DNA of 64,000 nt from Streptosporangium saharense (GCF_014203715.1 NZ_JACHJP010000001.1:784432-848431), one strand, 5' to 3'. Numbered from the stretch's first letter, positions 54,729-63,320 are shown. Numbers and translations: made by a program. Notes: generated from the sequence alone by a model not told the origin.

Positions 54729-55589
54729 TCAGACTCTAGGCCCCGCGATGACCGGTGCGGCGGGCATCGTACCGATGACGACGCTCGCCCCCAGCTCCTC
54801 GCAGTCGGCCACACGCGCGTCGAGTCCCGCCCGCGCCACGGCCTCGACGGTTCCCCGCGCCTGCCGCTGGCTCGTCTCGACCAGCAGGTGGCCGCCGGGC
54901 GCGAGCCACAGGGGCGCCGCCCGCGCCACCCGCCGCACCACGTCGAGACCGTCCGCGCCGCCGTCGAGCGCCACCATCGGCTCGTGGACCCGCGCCTCGG
55001 TGGGCAGCAGCCTGATCGCCTCCGTCGGCACGTACGGCGGGCTCGCCACCAGCAGGTCGACCCGGCCACGCAGTACGGCGGGCAGCGGGCCGTACAGGTC
55101 ACCCTCGTGGACGTGCCCCGAGACGGCGGCTCCCGAGACGGTGGCTCCTGGGACGGCGGCGAGGTTGCGGCGGGCGCAGCGCACCGCGGCCGGGTCGATG
55201 TCCACCGCGTGCACCTCGACCCGGCCCGGGGGCAGCGGAGACAGGGCCGTGGCCAGCGCGGCGCCCATCGCGCCGGAGCCGCAGCACAGATCGACCACCA
55301 CGACCGGCCCGTCCCGGCGTGCCAGGGAGACCGCCTGGCCGACGAGGAACTCGGTACGGCGCCGCGGCACGAAGACGCCGGGATCGACGTCGATCCGCAG
55401 GCCGCAGAACTCGGCCCAGCCGAGGACGTGTTCTAGGGGCAGGCCGTGGGCACGCCGCTCGACCATGAGGGCCAGCTCTTCAGGGGTTCGCGCGGCCGAG
55501 ACGAGGAGGTCGGCCTCGTCCTCGGCGAAGACACAGCCCGCCGCGCGCAGAGTGGCGACGACCGTGGAAAGGGAGGAGACAGGGGACAC
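54729..55589 (-). CDS. PrmC/HemK-like protein N5-glutamine methyltransferase
   Basis: 286 aa. SAM-binding VVVDLCCGSGAMGAALA and the catalytic loop VASPPYVPTEAI, where the usual N-P-P-Y reads S-P-P-Y. HEPMVALDGGADGLDVVRRV is the family's third motif. True PrmC methylates release factors; the changed loop marks the divergent branch often annotated as putative protein methyltransferase, so the substrate is uncertain. GTG 55589 follows GAAAGG. Confidence 0.82.
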   Translation of the reverse strand: MSPVSSLSTVVATLRAAGCVFAEDEADLLVSAARTPEELALMVERRAHGLPLEHVLGWAEFCGLRIDVDPGVFVPRRRTEFLVGQAVSLARRDGPVVVVDLCCGSGAMGAALATALSPLPPGRVEVHAVDIDPAAVRCARRNLAAVPGATVSGAAVSGHVHEGDLYGPLPAVLRGRVDLLVASPPYVPTEAIRLLPTEARVHEPMVALDGGADGLDVVRRVARAAPLWLAPGGHLLVETSQRQARGTVEAVARAGLDARVADCEELGASVVIGTMPAAPVIAGPRV

Positions 55590-55737
55590 GTGGAGCCTTT
55601 CGGGATGCCGACGGGCGCTCCCTGGGTCCTGTGTCAGACGGACCGCGTGGTCGTGGGAGAGAGCACCCGACCTGATGTGGTGATCGGACTCACCTCCTCG
55701 ACGCGTGTACTGCTGGGGCCGGTAACACTACCCGAAG

Positions 55738-55782
55738 GTCACCCGGCCCGCCGAGCAGGGGCTGCCCTGCCCGGCGGGTGGG
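55738..55782 (-). terminator. hairpin downstream of the erm gene
   Basis: CACCCGGCCCGCCG and the CGGCGGGTG side pair around an inner CAGGG/CCCTG stem, directly after the erm stop at 55788 on the minus strand. The rest of the gap 55590-55737 shows no gene. Confidence 0.7.
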
Positions 55783-55787
55783 TGTTC

Positions 55788-56609
55788 CTAGAGGTGACCG
55801 AGGTGGTCGTACAGGACGCGCCACCGGTCAGGATGGACGTGCGCGACGACAGTCCCCCTCGGGACGCCCGCAGCGGCGAAGGCGGCCTCGACCAGCGGCG
55901 CCGGGTGACGCAGCCGCATGCTCGCGTCCAGGGAGCCGCCAAGCCCGGTGAAGCCGTAGTCGACGAAGGCCGCGTAACCCGGCAGGTCGGGCGTCTCGGC
56001 CCGGCGCTCGATCCGCAGGATCGCCGAGTCGACCGAGGGCACGGGCCGGAACGCCTCCCGGCCGATGTGCCCGAGCATCTCCCAGCGGAACCACGGCCAG
56101 GTCCGCACGGTCAGCGCGCTCCAGCGGCCGAAGTCCCCGGTGCGCTTGCGGACGTATTCGAGCTGGGCGACGAGCGTGGCCGAGGTCAGCGCGGGCTGCC
56201 CCAGACACCAGTCGACGATCTTCGAGGTGATCGAGTACGGGATGTTCCCGACGACCGCGAACGGCTCACGCGGCGCGCGGGCGGCCAGGAAGTCCCCCCT
56301 GACGACCCGGACACGGGCGTCGTCACGGGTGCGGACGGTCAGTTTGGCCGCCAGCAGCGGGTCGATCTCGTAGGCGACGACCTGGTCGCAGGTCCCGGCC
56401 AGCGCCAGGGTCAGGACGCCCTCGCCCGCCCCCGGCTCAAGGACGAGGCCGCGCGCCCCTGCCGCCTCGGTGACGCGCCGTACGGCCTGGCGGTCGACCA
56501 TGAGGTTCTGCGAGAGGGTGCGCCTGGCCTGGTCGCGGGCGGTCCTGCCTTTGGCCGCGACCTTCTTCTGGGTGTGTGAATGATCTCCGTGTGCGAAAGA
56601 ACGCGCCAC
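55788..56609 (-). CDS. 23S rRNA (adenine-N6)-methyltransferase, Erm family
   Basis: 273 aa. ARRTLSQNLMVDRQAVRRVT is the Erm N-terminal motif; the SAM site is VLEPGAGEGVLTLALAG, and the catalytic motif IV is VVGNIPYSITSKIV. Erm enzymes methylate A2058 of 23S rRNA and confer macrolide-lincosamide-streptogramin B resistance; this is the ErmE/ErmO-like actinomycete branch. Start GTG 56609 has AAGGGG at 7 nt. A 19-codon leader and a hairpin hiding this site lie upstream, indicating inducible expression. Confidence 0.92.
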   Translation of the reverse strand: MARSFAHGDHSHTQKKVAAKGRTARDQARRTLSQNLMVDRQAVRRVTEAAGARGLVLEPGAGEGVLTLALAGTCDQVVAYEIDPLLAAKLTVRTRDDARVRVVRGDFLAARAPREPFAVVGNIPYSITSKIVDWCLGQPALTSATLVAQLEYVRKRTGDFGRWSALTVRTWPWFRWEMLGHIGREAFRPVPSVDSAILRIERRAETPDLPGYAAFVDYGFTGLGGSLDASMRLRHPAPLVEAAFAAAGVPRGTVVAHVHPDRWRVLYDHLGHL

Positions 56610-56614
56610 AGTCT

Positions 56615-56660
56615 TGCCCCTTCGGGTCCGAGATGAAGTGGTCTCGGAAGATCCGGGGCA
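56615..56660 (-). promoter_or_regulatory. attenuator hairpin masking the erm ribosome binding site
   Basis: On the minus strand TGCCCC (56660-56655) pairs with GGGGCA (56620-56615), which includes the AAGGGG site of erm; nested inside, TCCGAGA pairs with TCTCGGA (56627-56648). The leader ends 22 nt before this structure. A ribosome stalled in the leader could shift the folding and free the erm start. Confidence 0.65.
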
Positions 56661-56681
56661 CGCGTGGAGAAACGGTGTTCC

Positions 56682-56741
56682 CTAGCGGCCCTGGATCGGG
56701 CCGCGGCGTATACGGATGAAGAAGCACGGAGCGTGACACAT
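56682..56741 (-). CDS. erm leader peptide (19 aa)
   Basis: Reads MCHAPCFFIRIRRGPIQGR. The R-I-R segment is the basic-x-basic motif at which macrolide-bound ribosomes are known to stall in ErmD-type leaders. ATG 56741 lies 7 nt after the TAGGGT box, so the transcript would be leaderless. The end of the ORF carries a GCGGCCC/GGGCCGC stem (56685-56704). Confidence 0.78.
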   Translation of the reverse strand: MCHAPCFFIRIRRGPIQGR

Positions 56742-56774
56742 GCCGCTCACCCTAGGAGGGGCCGGGTGAGCGGC
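56742..56774 (-). terminator. hairpin between the DUF2207 gene and the erm leader
   Basis: GCCGCTCACCC (56742-56752) and GGGTGAGCGGC (56764-56774) form a perfect 11-bp stem with an 11-nt loop; it ends right before the leader ATG and probably terminates the upstream minus-strand gene. Confidence 0.7.
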
Positions 56775-56778
56775 ACAA
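56749..56778 (-). promoter_or_regulatory. erm leader promoter
   Basis: On the minus strand, -35 TTGTGC (56778-56773) and -10 TAGGGT (56754-56749) are 18 bp apart. The -10 ends 7 nt before the leader ATG. The boxes overlap the arms of the terminator hairpin. Confidence 0.6.
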
Positions 56779-56795
56779 ACGGTTTTCCATCGCTG

Positions 56796-58496
56796 TCAGA
56801 GGGACCGGAACTGCCGGGACGAGGAGATGGCGCCCGAGGTCGTCATGGTGAAGGTCCGCATCGAGTCGGCGAACTTCGACAGGTCCCACTCGGCGGGGCC
56901 GTGGTACCAGTACAGGTTGTCCGCCTGACCGCCGTTGCCGGTGATCGAGGAGACGACCCGGGCCCAGCGGTCCACGCTGTCGAAGATCACGGCATAGGGA
57001 AGATAGCGGGAGAAAAGCTCCACCCGCTGGGAGGGCGGAACGTCCGCGCCGATGTCGCCGGAGGCCAGATACTCGCGGAAGCCCAGCGTGTGGGCCAGGG
57101 CCGCGGCGCCCTTGGACGTCTTGGCGGGCATGTACTGGCCGCCAACCGCCAGCGCGGCCCCGGCGATGATCACGGCCAGGCCGAGCAGGCCGTACGTCGT
57201 GAACCAGGCGAGCGCGACGGTGCCGAGGACACCGGCGGCGGTGAGCAGCACGCCGAGGGTCGTCCAGCGGGTGCGCACGGTGTCCGGGCGCCGGGCGAAC
57301 CAGCCCTGGGCGACCACGTCCCGGTAGAGGGCGTCGCGGACCTTGCTGAGCTTGGAGGCGAAGGTGCCCTTCAGGTGCGAGAGCGGGACCGCGTCACGGC
57401 CGTCGAAGATCGCGTCGTACAGGGCGCGCTCGTAGGACTGCAGCGCCTTCAGGTCGGCGTTGGGCATCCGGACCAGGACCCAGTCGGGCGCGTCGTAGGT
57501 CTGCCTCGGCTGCTCGTCGATCCCGAGGTAGCCCCGCACCGCGAGATCGACGATCGTGGCGGTCACGTCGATGACGTCGGCCTGCTCGTCGACGAGCGTG
57601 CCGATCTGGCCTGGCCGTACGCCGTCGGGTGGGGCGAAGTGACCGTTGCTGACCCCGCTGAGCGCGCCCGACTCGTGGCCGACCACGCGGGCGTCGCGGC
57701 CCCTCGTCCAGTACAGCAGGCCGACACCACCGAGCAGCAGGACCAGCAGGCCCGCCAGGGCGCCACCGGTGACGGCGTTCAGGGTGAAGGCGTTGGACAG
57801 CTCGAAGCGGCGCTCCAGGATGGGCGCGCCCTTGGTGGCGCCGTTCGGGTAGCCGATGACCACGGTGAGGACCTCGTCCGGCCCGAGCCCCTGCTGCTCG
57901 AACTCGGCCTCGACCCCGGTGTGGTCCGGCGAGGCGGTGGTGCAGCCGATCGCGGAACTCAGCACCCCGGCGAAGCAGGACAGGCTCTGCAACTGCGCCG
58001 GACCCTTGACCTTGACCTTGGCCAGGTCCACGGGCACCGACCAGCCGCCCGCGGCGTACCACCGCAGCTCCTGGACGTCGCCGAGCGGGGTGACGGCACC
58101 CTTGACGTCGTATTCGAACTTGGCGGTCCCCGAGCCCTTCACCGTGATCGTGGCACCGGTCAGCGTGGCGTCGCCCTTGACGTTGACGACCTGGTAGAGC
58201 CGGTCGTTGGAGTCGTCGTAGCGCGTCCGGTCGACCAGTTTCCTCGTCGGCGCGGTGCCGTCGAACGTGACGGTCTCCTTGACGTGCAGCACGCCGTCCT
58301 GCCGCAGTTCGAGTTCGAGCGCGTCACTCTTGATCTTGCCTGCCAGAGCGGCGGCCGTACCCGGTGACGTGTGCGCCGTACCGGCCGCGAGCGCCGGGGA
58401 GGCGCCCAGGGCCAGCGCGAAGGTGGCGATCGTGGCCACGCTTCCGACCGTCCGGCACACGGTCGCGGCCTTTCGGTGCAATAAGGATCCCGACAT
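56796..58496 (-). CDS. DUF2207 membrane protein
   Basis: 566 aa from ATG 58496, preceded at 8 nt by TAGGCT. Signal peptide ends near ALAAG. An extracytoplasmic beta domain (ELELRQDGVLHVKETVTFDG) is followed by TM1 (TGGALAGLLVLLLGGVGLLY), a cytoplasmic winged-helix-like part (ATIVDLAVRGYLGIDEQ), a TM pair (about residues 400-445) and the conserved end with YLASGDIGADVPPSQRVELF and LPYAVIF. Typical DUF2207 layout; function unknown. Confidence 0.85.
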   Translation of the reverse strand: MSGSLLHRKAATVCRTVGSVATIATFALALGASPALAAGTAHTSPGTAAALAGKIKSDALELELRQDGVLHVKETVTFDGTAPTRKLVDRTRYDDSNDRLYQVVNVKGDATLTGATITVKGSGTAKFEYDVKGAVTPLGDVQELRWYAAGGWSVPVDLAKVKVKGPAQLQSLSCFAGVLSSAIGCTTASPDHTGVEAEFEQQGLGPDEVLTVVIGYPNGATKGAPILERRFELSNAFTLNAVTGGALAGLLVLLLGGVGLLYWTRGRDARVVGHESGALSGVSNGHFAPPDGVRPGQIGTLVDEQADVIDVTATIVDLAVRGYLGIDEQPRQTYDAPDWVLVRMPNADLKALQSYERALYDAIFDGRDAVPLSHLKGTFASKLSKVRDALYRDVVAQGWFARRPDTVRTRWTTLGVLLTAAGVLGTVALAWFTTYGLLGLAVIIAGAALAVGGQYMPAKTSKGAAALAHTLGFREYLASGDIGADVPPSQRVELFSRYLPYAVIFDSVDRWARVVSSITGNGGQADNLYWYHGPAEWDLSKFADSMRTFTMTTSGAISSSRQFRSL

Positions 58497-58628
58497 GGCC
58501 CGGGAGCCTACCCATAACCACCGACACATGACGTCAGCGACCCTTTCAGGTTTTTCGGACAATCACGTCTATGTGCTGAAATCCGCTAGATTGCCGCCCG
58601 GAGATCCACGGTTCGGAGAGGTGGTCGC

Positions 58629-59672
58629 ATGCGTCCGCGAAGGTCAAGTCCCCTGGCCTTTGGCGTTTTCGGGATTCTGGCCCTGACCTTCGCGGTGGTC
58701 GTGGTGATCGCCGGTCTGGTCGGGGGAGACGACGCCGGGGTTCCGGCCGGCCCGAAGACGGGTCCCGTCGCGACCGAGAACGGCGGTCCCGTACCCGCGG
58801 AGGGAGCCGAGATCTCCCCGCCCGACGTCACGCCTCCGTCGCCGCTCAAGCTTCGTGAAGCCGGTGACGGCAACGGCGCGGGCGGTGTCCCGATCACGCT
58901 GGCCGCCCGCTCGGGCACGAGCGTGGACCTGCGTTCCATGCGGCGCACGGACACCACCGTCAGGCTCCAGCGCAACCCCCTGTACGGCACCGGCGTCATG
59001 GGCTCGATCGCCTGCCGCGCGCCCCGCCCCTCGACCCAGCCCGCCGCGATGTACGGCTACCTCAGCGCCGTCACCAACTGCCTCGACCGGGCGTGGGCGG
59101 GCAAGTTCGCCCAGGCCAGGGCGGTCTTCCTGGCCCCGCGCCGGGTCTACTGGACCCGGCCCGGGCGGGGGCCGTGCGGCACCTACCCGGCCTCGGGGGC
59201 CGCCGCCTACTACTGCCCGTCCAACCGCGGCATGTACATCGGCCTGACCCACCTCATCAGGGAGAGCGGCAACGTCGATCCGGCGCAGAACCACGTCCCC
59301 TACCTGACCGTGCTCGCCCACGAGTACGGCCACCACGTGCAGGCCATGTCGGGCATCGGCGGCGCCTGGTGGTGGGAGGTCGCGGACCGGTCGAAGTCCG
59401 CCCAGGACGCCCACTCCCGTCGCTCCGAGCTCCAGGCCCAGTGCCTGGCCGGGATCTTCACCCGCGCCGTCCGCGTCCCGCTGGCCGTCACCGCCGCCCG
59501 CTGGCAGTCGGTGCTGGAGCTGGAGTACAGCCGGGGCGACGACCAGAACGGCCTGGGCAAGCGCGACCACGGCAACGGCGACCACTTCGCGGGCTGGATC
59601 AACCAGGGCTGGAAGTACTCGAAGATCGCCTACTGCAACACCTGGAGCGTGCCCGCCTCCTATGTGAGCTGA
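58629..59672 (+). CDS. neutral zinc metallopeptidase (PF04228 type), membrane-anchored
   Basis: 347 aa. Signal anchor LAFGVFGILALTFAVVVVIA, a Pro/Gly-rich linker, then the peptidase domain with the zinc motif HEYGHHVQ (about residue 235) and SELQAQCLAGIF, where Glu completes the site. Two Cys pairs probably form disulfides. Substrate unknown. GGAGAGGTGG precedes the ATG. Confidence 0.87.
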   Translation: MRPRRSSPLAFGVFGILALTFAVVVVIAGLVGGDDAGVPAGPKTGPVATENGGPVPAEGAEISPPDVTPPSPLKLREAGDGNGAGGVPITLAARSGTSVDLRSMRRTDTTVRLQRNPLYGTGVMGSIACRAPRPSTQPAAMYGYLSAVTNCLDRAWAGKFAQARAVFLAPRRVYWTRPGRGPCGTYPASGAAAYYCPSNRGMYIGLTHLIRESGNVDPAQNHVPYLTVLAHEYGHHVQAMSGIGGAWWWEVADRSKSAQDAHSRRSELQAQCLAGIFTRAVRVPLAVTAARWQSVLELEYSRGDDQNGLGKRDHGNGDHFAGWINQGWKYSKIAYCNTWSVPASYVS

Positions 59673-59822
59673 CACTGTGAGCTGACGTGATCTCGGGGAG
59701 GCCCCTTCCCGCGCGGATAGAATGCCGATCTGCTCAAGATGATCCCCCCGGGCGGTGATTTCGCCGTGCCCGCCTGGGGGAATCCCCTCTCATATCGGCA
59801 GTCCGAACCTCCCCGAGGTGGC

Positions 59823-60551
59823 ATGCGCGGGCCTGTGCGCCGACGTCCCCGAGCATCCGTGCTCGCGGCTTCTATGGTGATTTTCTGTCTTATTTCGGGA
59901 TGTGCTGATGGGGAGGCGGCCGGGCAGGTCCCGATCCCGGCCTTCAACCAGCCCGCGACCCCGGGAGGCCAGGAGCGCCTGATCAGGTCCCCGGTGGTCA
60001 TGGTGCTCGGGGACAGCTTCACCATGGGCTCGGGGCCGGTCCCCCGCTGGGAGAGCTACGCCGCGCAGGCCGCCCGCACCCTGGGCTGGCAACTCGTCAC
60101 CGCGGGCGCGGCGGGGACCGGGTTCGTCAACCCCAGCAGGGTGCGCAGGACCTTCCAGCAGTCGTTCGAGCAGGAGCTGTCCTGGCGCCCCGCCCCCGAC
60201 CTGCTGATCATCTCCGGCGGGCACAACGACCACACCGCCGACCCCGGCAGGGTGTACGGCGCCGCCAAGCGCCTGCTGGTGACGGTCAGGCTCCGCTGGC
60301 CGCAGACCAGGATCGTGGTGATCGGCCCCATCTGGATGGGCAGGGAGCCTCGCTGGCTCCCCGCGGTCAGGGACGCCGTCGCGGTCGCCGCCGACGAGGA
60401 GGCGACCGTCTTCCTCGACCCGCTCGGCCGCTCCTGGGGACGGGGGGCGATCCTGCCCGACGGCGTCCACCCCACCCTCCTGGGGCACAGACGGCTGGCG
60501 AACTGGCTGGTCACGGCACTGCACGAGCACGGGGCAGGGCCGGACGGCTGA
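59823..60551 (+). CDS. SGNH/GDSL-hydrolase lipoprotein
   Basis: 242 aa from ATG 59823 with GAGGTGG before it. The lipobox LISGC makes the Cys at about residue 26 the lipid anchor. Catalytic blocks: VVMVLGDSFTMGSG (Ser), IISGGHNDHTAD (Asn block) and PDGVHPTLLG (Asp-x-x-His). Likely an esterase or deacetylase at the outer membrane face of the cytoplasmic membrane; substrate unknown. The end overlaps the convergent epimerase-like gene by 41 bp. Confidence 0.85.
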   Translation: MRGPVRRRPRASVLAASMVIFCLISGCADGEAAGQVPIPAFNQPATPGGQERLIRSPVVMVLGDSFTMGSGPVPRWESYAAQAARTLGWQLVTAGAAGTGFVNPSRVRRTFQQSFEQELSWRPAPDLLIISGGHNDHTADPGRVYGAAKRLLVTVRLRWPQTRIVVIGPIWMGREPRWLPAVRDAVAVAADEEATVFLDPLGRSWGRGAILPDGVHPTLLGHRRLANWLVTALHEHGAGPDG

Positions 60552-61470
60552 GTTCGGCCAGTGTCGCCGCCACCCCCTCCCGGTAGGACGGATAGCGCGG
60601 CGCGAACCCCGTCTCCGTCAGCGCCGAGGTGTCGGCGACGACGTCGAGCGTGAGCGTCTGGACCGCGATCCCGCCCGCGAACGGCACCGTCAGCCACCGG
60701 GGCAGCCTGCGGGGCCTGCCCGCCCCGAGCAGCGCGGCCGTCTCGTCGAACAGCTCACCGAGCGTCGTGGCCGTGCCGTCGGTGGCGACGAAGCTCCGTC
60801 CCGCGACATCGGGCAGCCCCGCCACGTGTACCAGCGCCCGCGCGGCGTCCTCCACATGGATGATCGGCAGCCGGTTCCTCCCCGTCCCGGGAACCGGCAT
60901 CCTGCCGTTGGCCAGGCCCGGTACGACCAGGTCGCCGAACCCCTTGCCCGGGCCGTACACCATGTTCCCCAGATAGACGTGTACGGCGGGCGTCCCCGAC
61001 GCCTCGACCAACCGCCGCACCGGCAGCCCCACGTGCGCGAACCCCACGGCGCTCTCACGCGGCACCGACAGGTGCGAGACCGTACGGCCAGGCCCGGGGG
61101 CGAGGTCGTCCATCCCGCTGACCGAGACCAGCAGGGGCCGCTCCTCCTCGGGCAGGGAGAGCAGCGTTCGCAGCACCCCCCGGGTGGTCTCCTGCCGGGT
61201 GGCGGCGACCCGGCCGATGGCCCGCCTGGTCAGCCGCCCCGGCAGGCTCGGCTGGATGAGGTCGAGTACGGCGTGCGCCCCCCTGGCGGTCTCGGCCCAG
61301 GTGGCGGGGTCGCCGACGGAGAAGAGGTGAGGCGTGCCGCCCGCCCGCCGTACACGCTGGGCCGCCTCGTCGTTCCTGACCAGGCCGACGACCTCCCAGC
61401 CCGCGGTGACGGCCTCGCGGACGGCGGTGCGGCCGATGAAGCCTCCGGCGCCGAGAACGAGCAGTTTCAT
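60511..61470 (-). CDS. NAD(P)-dependent epimerase/dehydratase-like protein (atypical SDR)
   Basis: 319 aa. Rossmann motif KLLVLGAGGFIGRTAVREA; HVYLGNMVYGPGKGFGDL and RNRLPIIHVEDAARALVHVA are extended-SDR hallmarks. The usual Tyr-x-x-x-Lys is not obvious, so it is an atypical member. GGAGG precedes the ATG, and a GTTAGCA-TT-TGCTAAC operator lies 21 bp upstream, identical in its arms to the one before the tetR gene. Confidence 0.83.
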   Translation of the reverse strand: MKLLVLGAGGFIGRTAVREAVTAGWEVVGLVRNDEAAQRVRRAGGTPHLFSVGDPATWAETARGAHAVLDLIQPSLPGRLTRRAIGRVAATRQETTRGVLRTLLSLPEEERPLLVSVSGMDDLAPGPGRTVSHLSVPRESAVGFAHVGLPVRRLVEASGTPAVHVYLGNMVYGPGKGFGDLVVPGLANGRMPVPGTGRNRLPIIHVEDAARALVHVAGLPDVAGRSFVATDGTATTLGELFDETAALLGAGRPRRLPRWLTVPFAGGIAVQTLTLDVVADTSALTETGFAPRYPSYREGVAATLAELSRPALPRARAVP

Positions 61471-61490
61471 GGTTCCTCCAGGATTGTGCG

Positions 61491-61506
61491 GTTAGCATTT
61501 GCTAAC
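61491..61506. promoter_or_regulatory. TetR operator 1 (GTTAGCA-N2-TGCTAAC)
   Basis: Perfect 7-bp inverted repeat with a 2-bp centre, between the epimerase-like gene and the tetR gene upstream of it. Confidence 0.75.
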
Positions 61507-61546
61507 TCGATGGGCGTGCGAAACGTCCCGGGGGCCGGGACGGGTC

Positions 61547-62143
61547 TCAGGGGGCGATCATGCGGGTGACCAGGGGCCGGAGGGCGGCCAGCGCCGCCCC
61601 CCTGGGAAGCTCGTCGAAGTGGCGCATCCTCGCGTACTGCGCGACGGTGCCGGAGAGCGCCGCGACCAGCAGGTCGGCCGGGATCTCCGTGGTGACCTCG
61701 CCCGAGGCGACCCCGTCGCCGACCAGCCCGCGCAGCAGGCCGAGCAGGGACGGCCCGCGCTCGTCGGCGGAGAGTTTGGGCAGGTAGACGCGCAGGTTGT
61801 CCTGGGTGAAGAGCAGGACCTCGGGCTCCTCGTCGAGGAAGGCGCCGAAGGCCCGCATCAGCGCGTCGAGCCGCTCGCCGAACGGCCGTCCCGGCGCGGT
61901 GGCCAGCGCGGCCCGCTCACCGAGCCTCGCGTAGCACCTGGCGAACAGGTGCAGCGCCAGCTCCTCCTTCGAGGCGAAGAACTTGAACAGCGCCGGATTG
62001 CTGTAGCCGCTGGCCGCGGCGATGTCGCGCACCGTCGTGCCGTCCACGCCCCGCTCGACGAACAGCCGCAGCGCCTCGACCAGCATCCGCCGCTTCGACG
62101 GCGGATCCCGGTCGTCCACGAGGAACGTCTCGATCCCTGTCAC
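61547..62143 (-). CDS. TetR/AcrR-family regulator
   Basis: 198 aa. Helix-turn-helix ALRLFVERGVDGTTVRDIAA, ASGYSNPALFKFFASKEELA; the rest is a helical ligand domain. Start GTG 62143 is 6 nt after TAACTT, part of the second operator, so binding would block its own leaderless promoter. It probably represses the epimerase-like gene downstream as well, through the twin operator. Confidence 0.87.
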   Translation of the reverse strand: MTGIETFLVDDRDPPSKRRMLVEALRLFVERGVDGTTVRDIAAASGYSNPALFKFFASKEELALHLFARCYARLGERAALATAPGRPFGERLDALMRAFGAFLDEEPEVLLFTQDNLRVYLPKLSADERGPSLLGLLRGLVGDGVASGEVTTEIPADLLVAALSGTVAQYARMRHFDELPRGAALAALRPLVTRMIAP

Positions 62144-62151
62144 ACCACGAA

Positions 62152-62167
62152 GTTAGCAGTTGCTAAC
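62152..62167. promoter_or_regulatory. TetR operator 2 (GTTAGCA-N2-TGCTAAC)
   Basis: Same arms as 61491-61506 with GT in the centre, overlapping the -10 box of the tetR gene. Confidence 0.75.
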
Positions 62168-62198
62168 CGCCGCTCGCCAGGGGCCGAAAGTCCCGAAG

Positions 62199-62324
62199 TC
62201 AGCAGGTCGCCGAGACGACGGGGGCGGGCGGGCTGACGGCGGCGCGCGCGGGCGTCGCGGGGACGGTGACCAGGACCAGGAAGACAGGCAGGAGGGTGGC
62301 GAGCGTTACGCGTCGTGTTCTCAT
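62199..62324 (-). CDS. 41-aa secreted peptide precursor
   Basis: ATG 62324 has GAGGTAGG at good distance. The sequence is a signal peptide (MRTRRVTLATLLPVFLVLV) with an ARA cleavage site, leaving a 13-residue product ending in Cys (AVSPPAPVVSATC). Too short to assign; it may be a secreted signal peptide or a degraded remnant of a larger exported protein. The interval 62325-62700 holds no other supported gene. Confidence 0.5.
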   Translation of the reverse strand: MRTRRVTLATLLPVFLVLVTVPATPARAAVSPPAPVVSATC

Positions 62325-62633
62325 GACCTACCTCGATAGGGGAGTCGCCGACGGCCCCGAGGCCGCCGGAAGGCCGGGTTGCCTTGCTGAGGTGGCACCG
62401 AGGGCGCGGACGGAACACGCCCGGAGACCGTGAGAGGCGTCCAGAGAGCCTCACGGAACCCGAAGAGCCGATAACGGTCAGAATAGGATCCATCACCATC
62501 CGAAGGAAGCCGAAAACCCGGCCTCACCCGGCCACCCCTGCTCGGCCACGCCGTACGGCCCGCGCGACGGCAGACCGATGAGGTGCCCAGCTTCAGTCGG
62601 CAGCGGCGAGCCTGGCGGCGGTAACCTCACCTC

Positions 62634-62706
62634 CGGTCGATCAGCGGCAGACCGGCGGCGACCTCAGCTCTGATCGATCAGCGGCAGGCCGCCGGTGGTC
62701 TCAGCC
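62634..62706. repeat. imperfect 37-bp tandem repeat
   Basis: Two units sharing CGATCAGCGGCAG (62638-62650 and 62675-62687) and TCAGC ends, just downstream of the Nudix gene. A more decayed third unit may precede them. Confidence 0.45.
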
Positions 62707-63237
62707 CCGGTCGAGCAGCAGCAGGCTGTAGGCGGCGAGGCTGCAGCTCTCCACGATCACTCCCTCGCGGATCATGTCCTCCACCTCCCGCCGGGGGAAC
62801 CACCGCTGGCACAGGTCCTGCTCCTCGGCCTCCCGCTCCGCCTGCCCCTGCCGCAGCCCGGTCGCCAGGAACACGTCGTACCCCTGGACCGTCATCCCCG
62901 GTGCGCAGTGCAGGTGCCCCAGATGCCGCATGGAGGCCGCCGTCAGCCCCGTCTCCTGGCGCAGTTCCTCCCTGGCCAGGTGCTCGGGGTCGGCGGTGGC
63001 CAGGTCGGGCATCGTCCCCTGGGGAAACTCCCACGACCTGCGGCCTATCGGATAGCGGTACTGCTCCACCAGGTGGAAGCCGTCATCCTCCAACGGGATG
63101 ATCAACGCGAAGTCCGGCTTGTCCACGTAGGAATACACCCCGAGCGACCCGTCGGCCCGCCGGATCTCGTCATGCCGCAACCGCATGTACCGCGTCTCAT
63201 GCACCACCGTGCTGGAAAGTCGCTCAATGTCAGCCAT
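62701..63237 (-). CDS. Nudix hydrolase (ADP-ribose pyrophosphatase-like)
   Basis: 178 aa. The Nudix box is recognisable as AREELRQETGLTA with an upstream WEFPQGTM glycine, though the spacing between them is a little longer than the consensus. Strands before it (FALIIPLEDDGFHLVEQYRY) fit ADP-ribose/NDP-sugar pyrophosphatases. It hydrolyses a nucleoside diphosphate linked to another group; the substrate is inferred from the subfamily. Confidence 0.83.
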   Translation of the reverse strand: MADIERLSSTVVHETRYMRLRHDEIRRADGSLGVYSYVDKPDFALIIPLEDDGFHLVEQYRYPIGRRSWEFPQGTMPDLATADPEHLAREELRQETGLTAASMRHLGHLHCAPGMTVQGYDVFLATGLRQGQAEREAEEQDLCQRWFPRREVEDMIREGVIVESCSLAAYSLLLLDRG

Positions 63238-63320
63238 ACTCAGCCTCCGGACGGATCATGATATTTCCCGATTCTCCCCGGGTGCAGCCGTGTCTCCTGG
63301 GCGCATCCGTGAACCAGGGC

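Noticed and set aside
56742-56774. Hairpin read as part of the erm attenuator
   Set aside because: It lies upstream of the likely transcription start of the leader, so it is better explained as the terminator of the DUF2207 gene.
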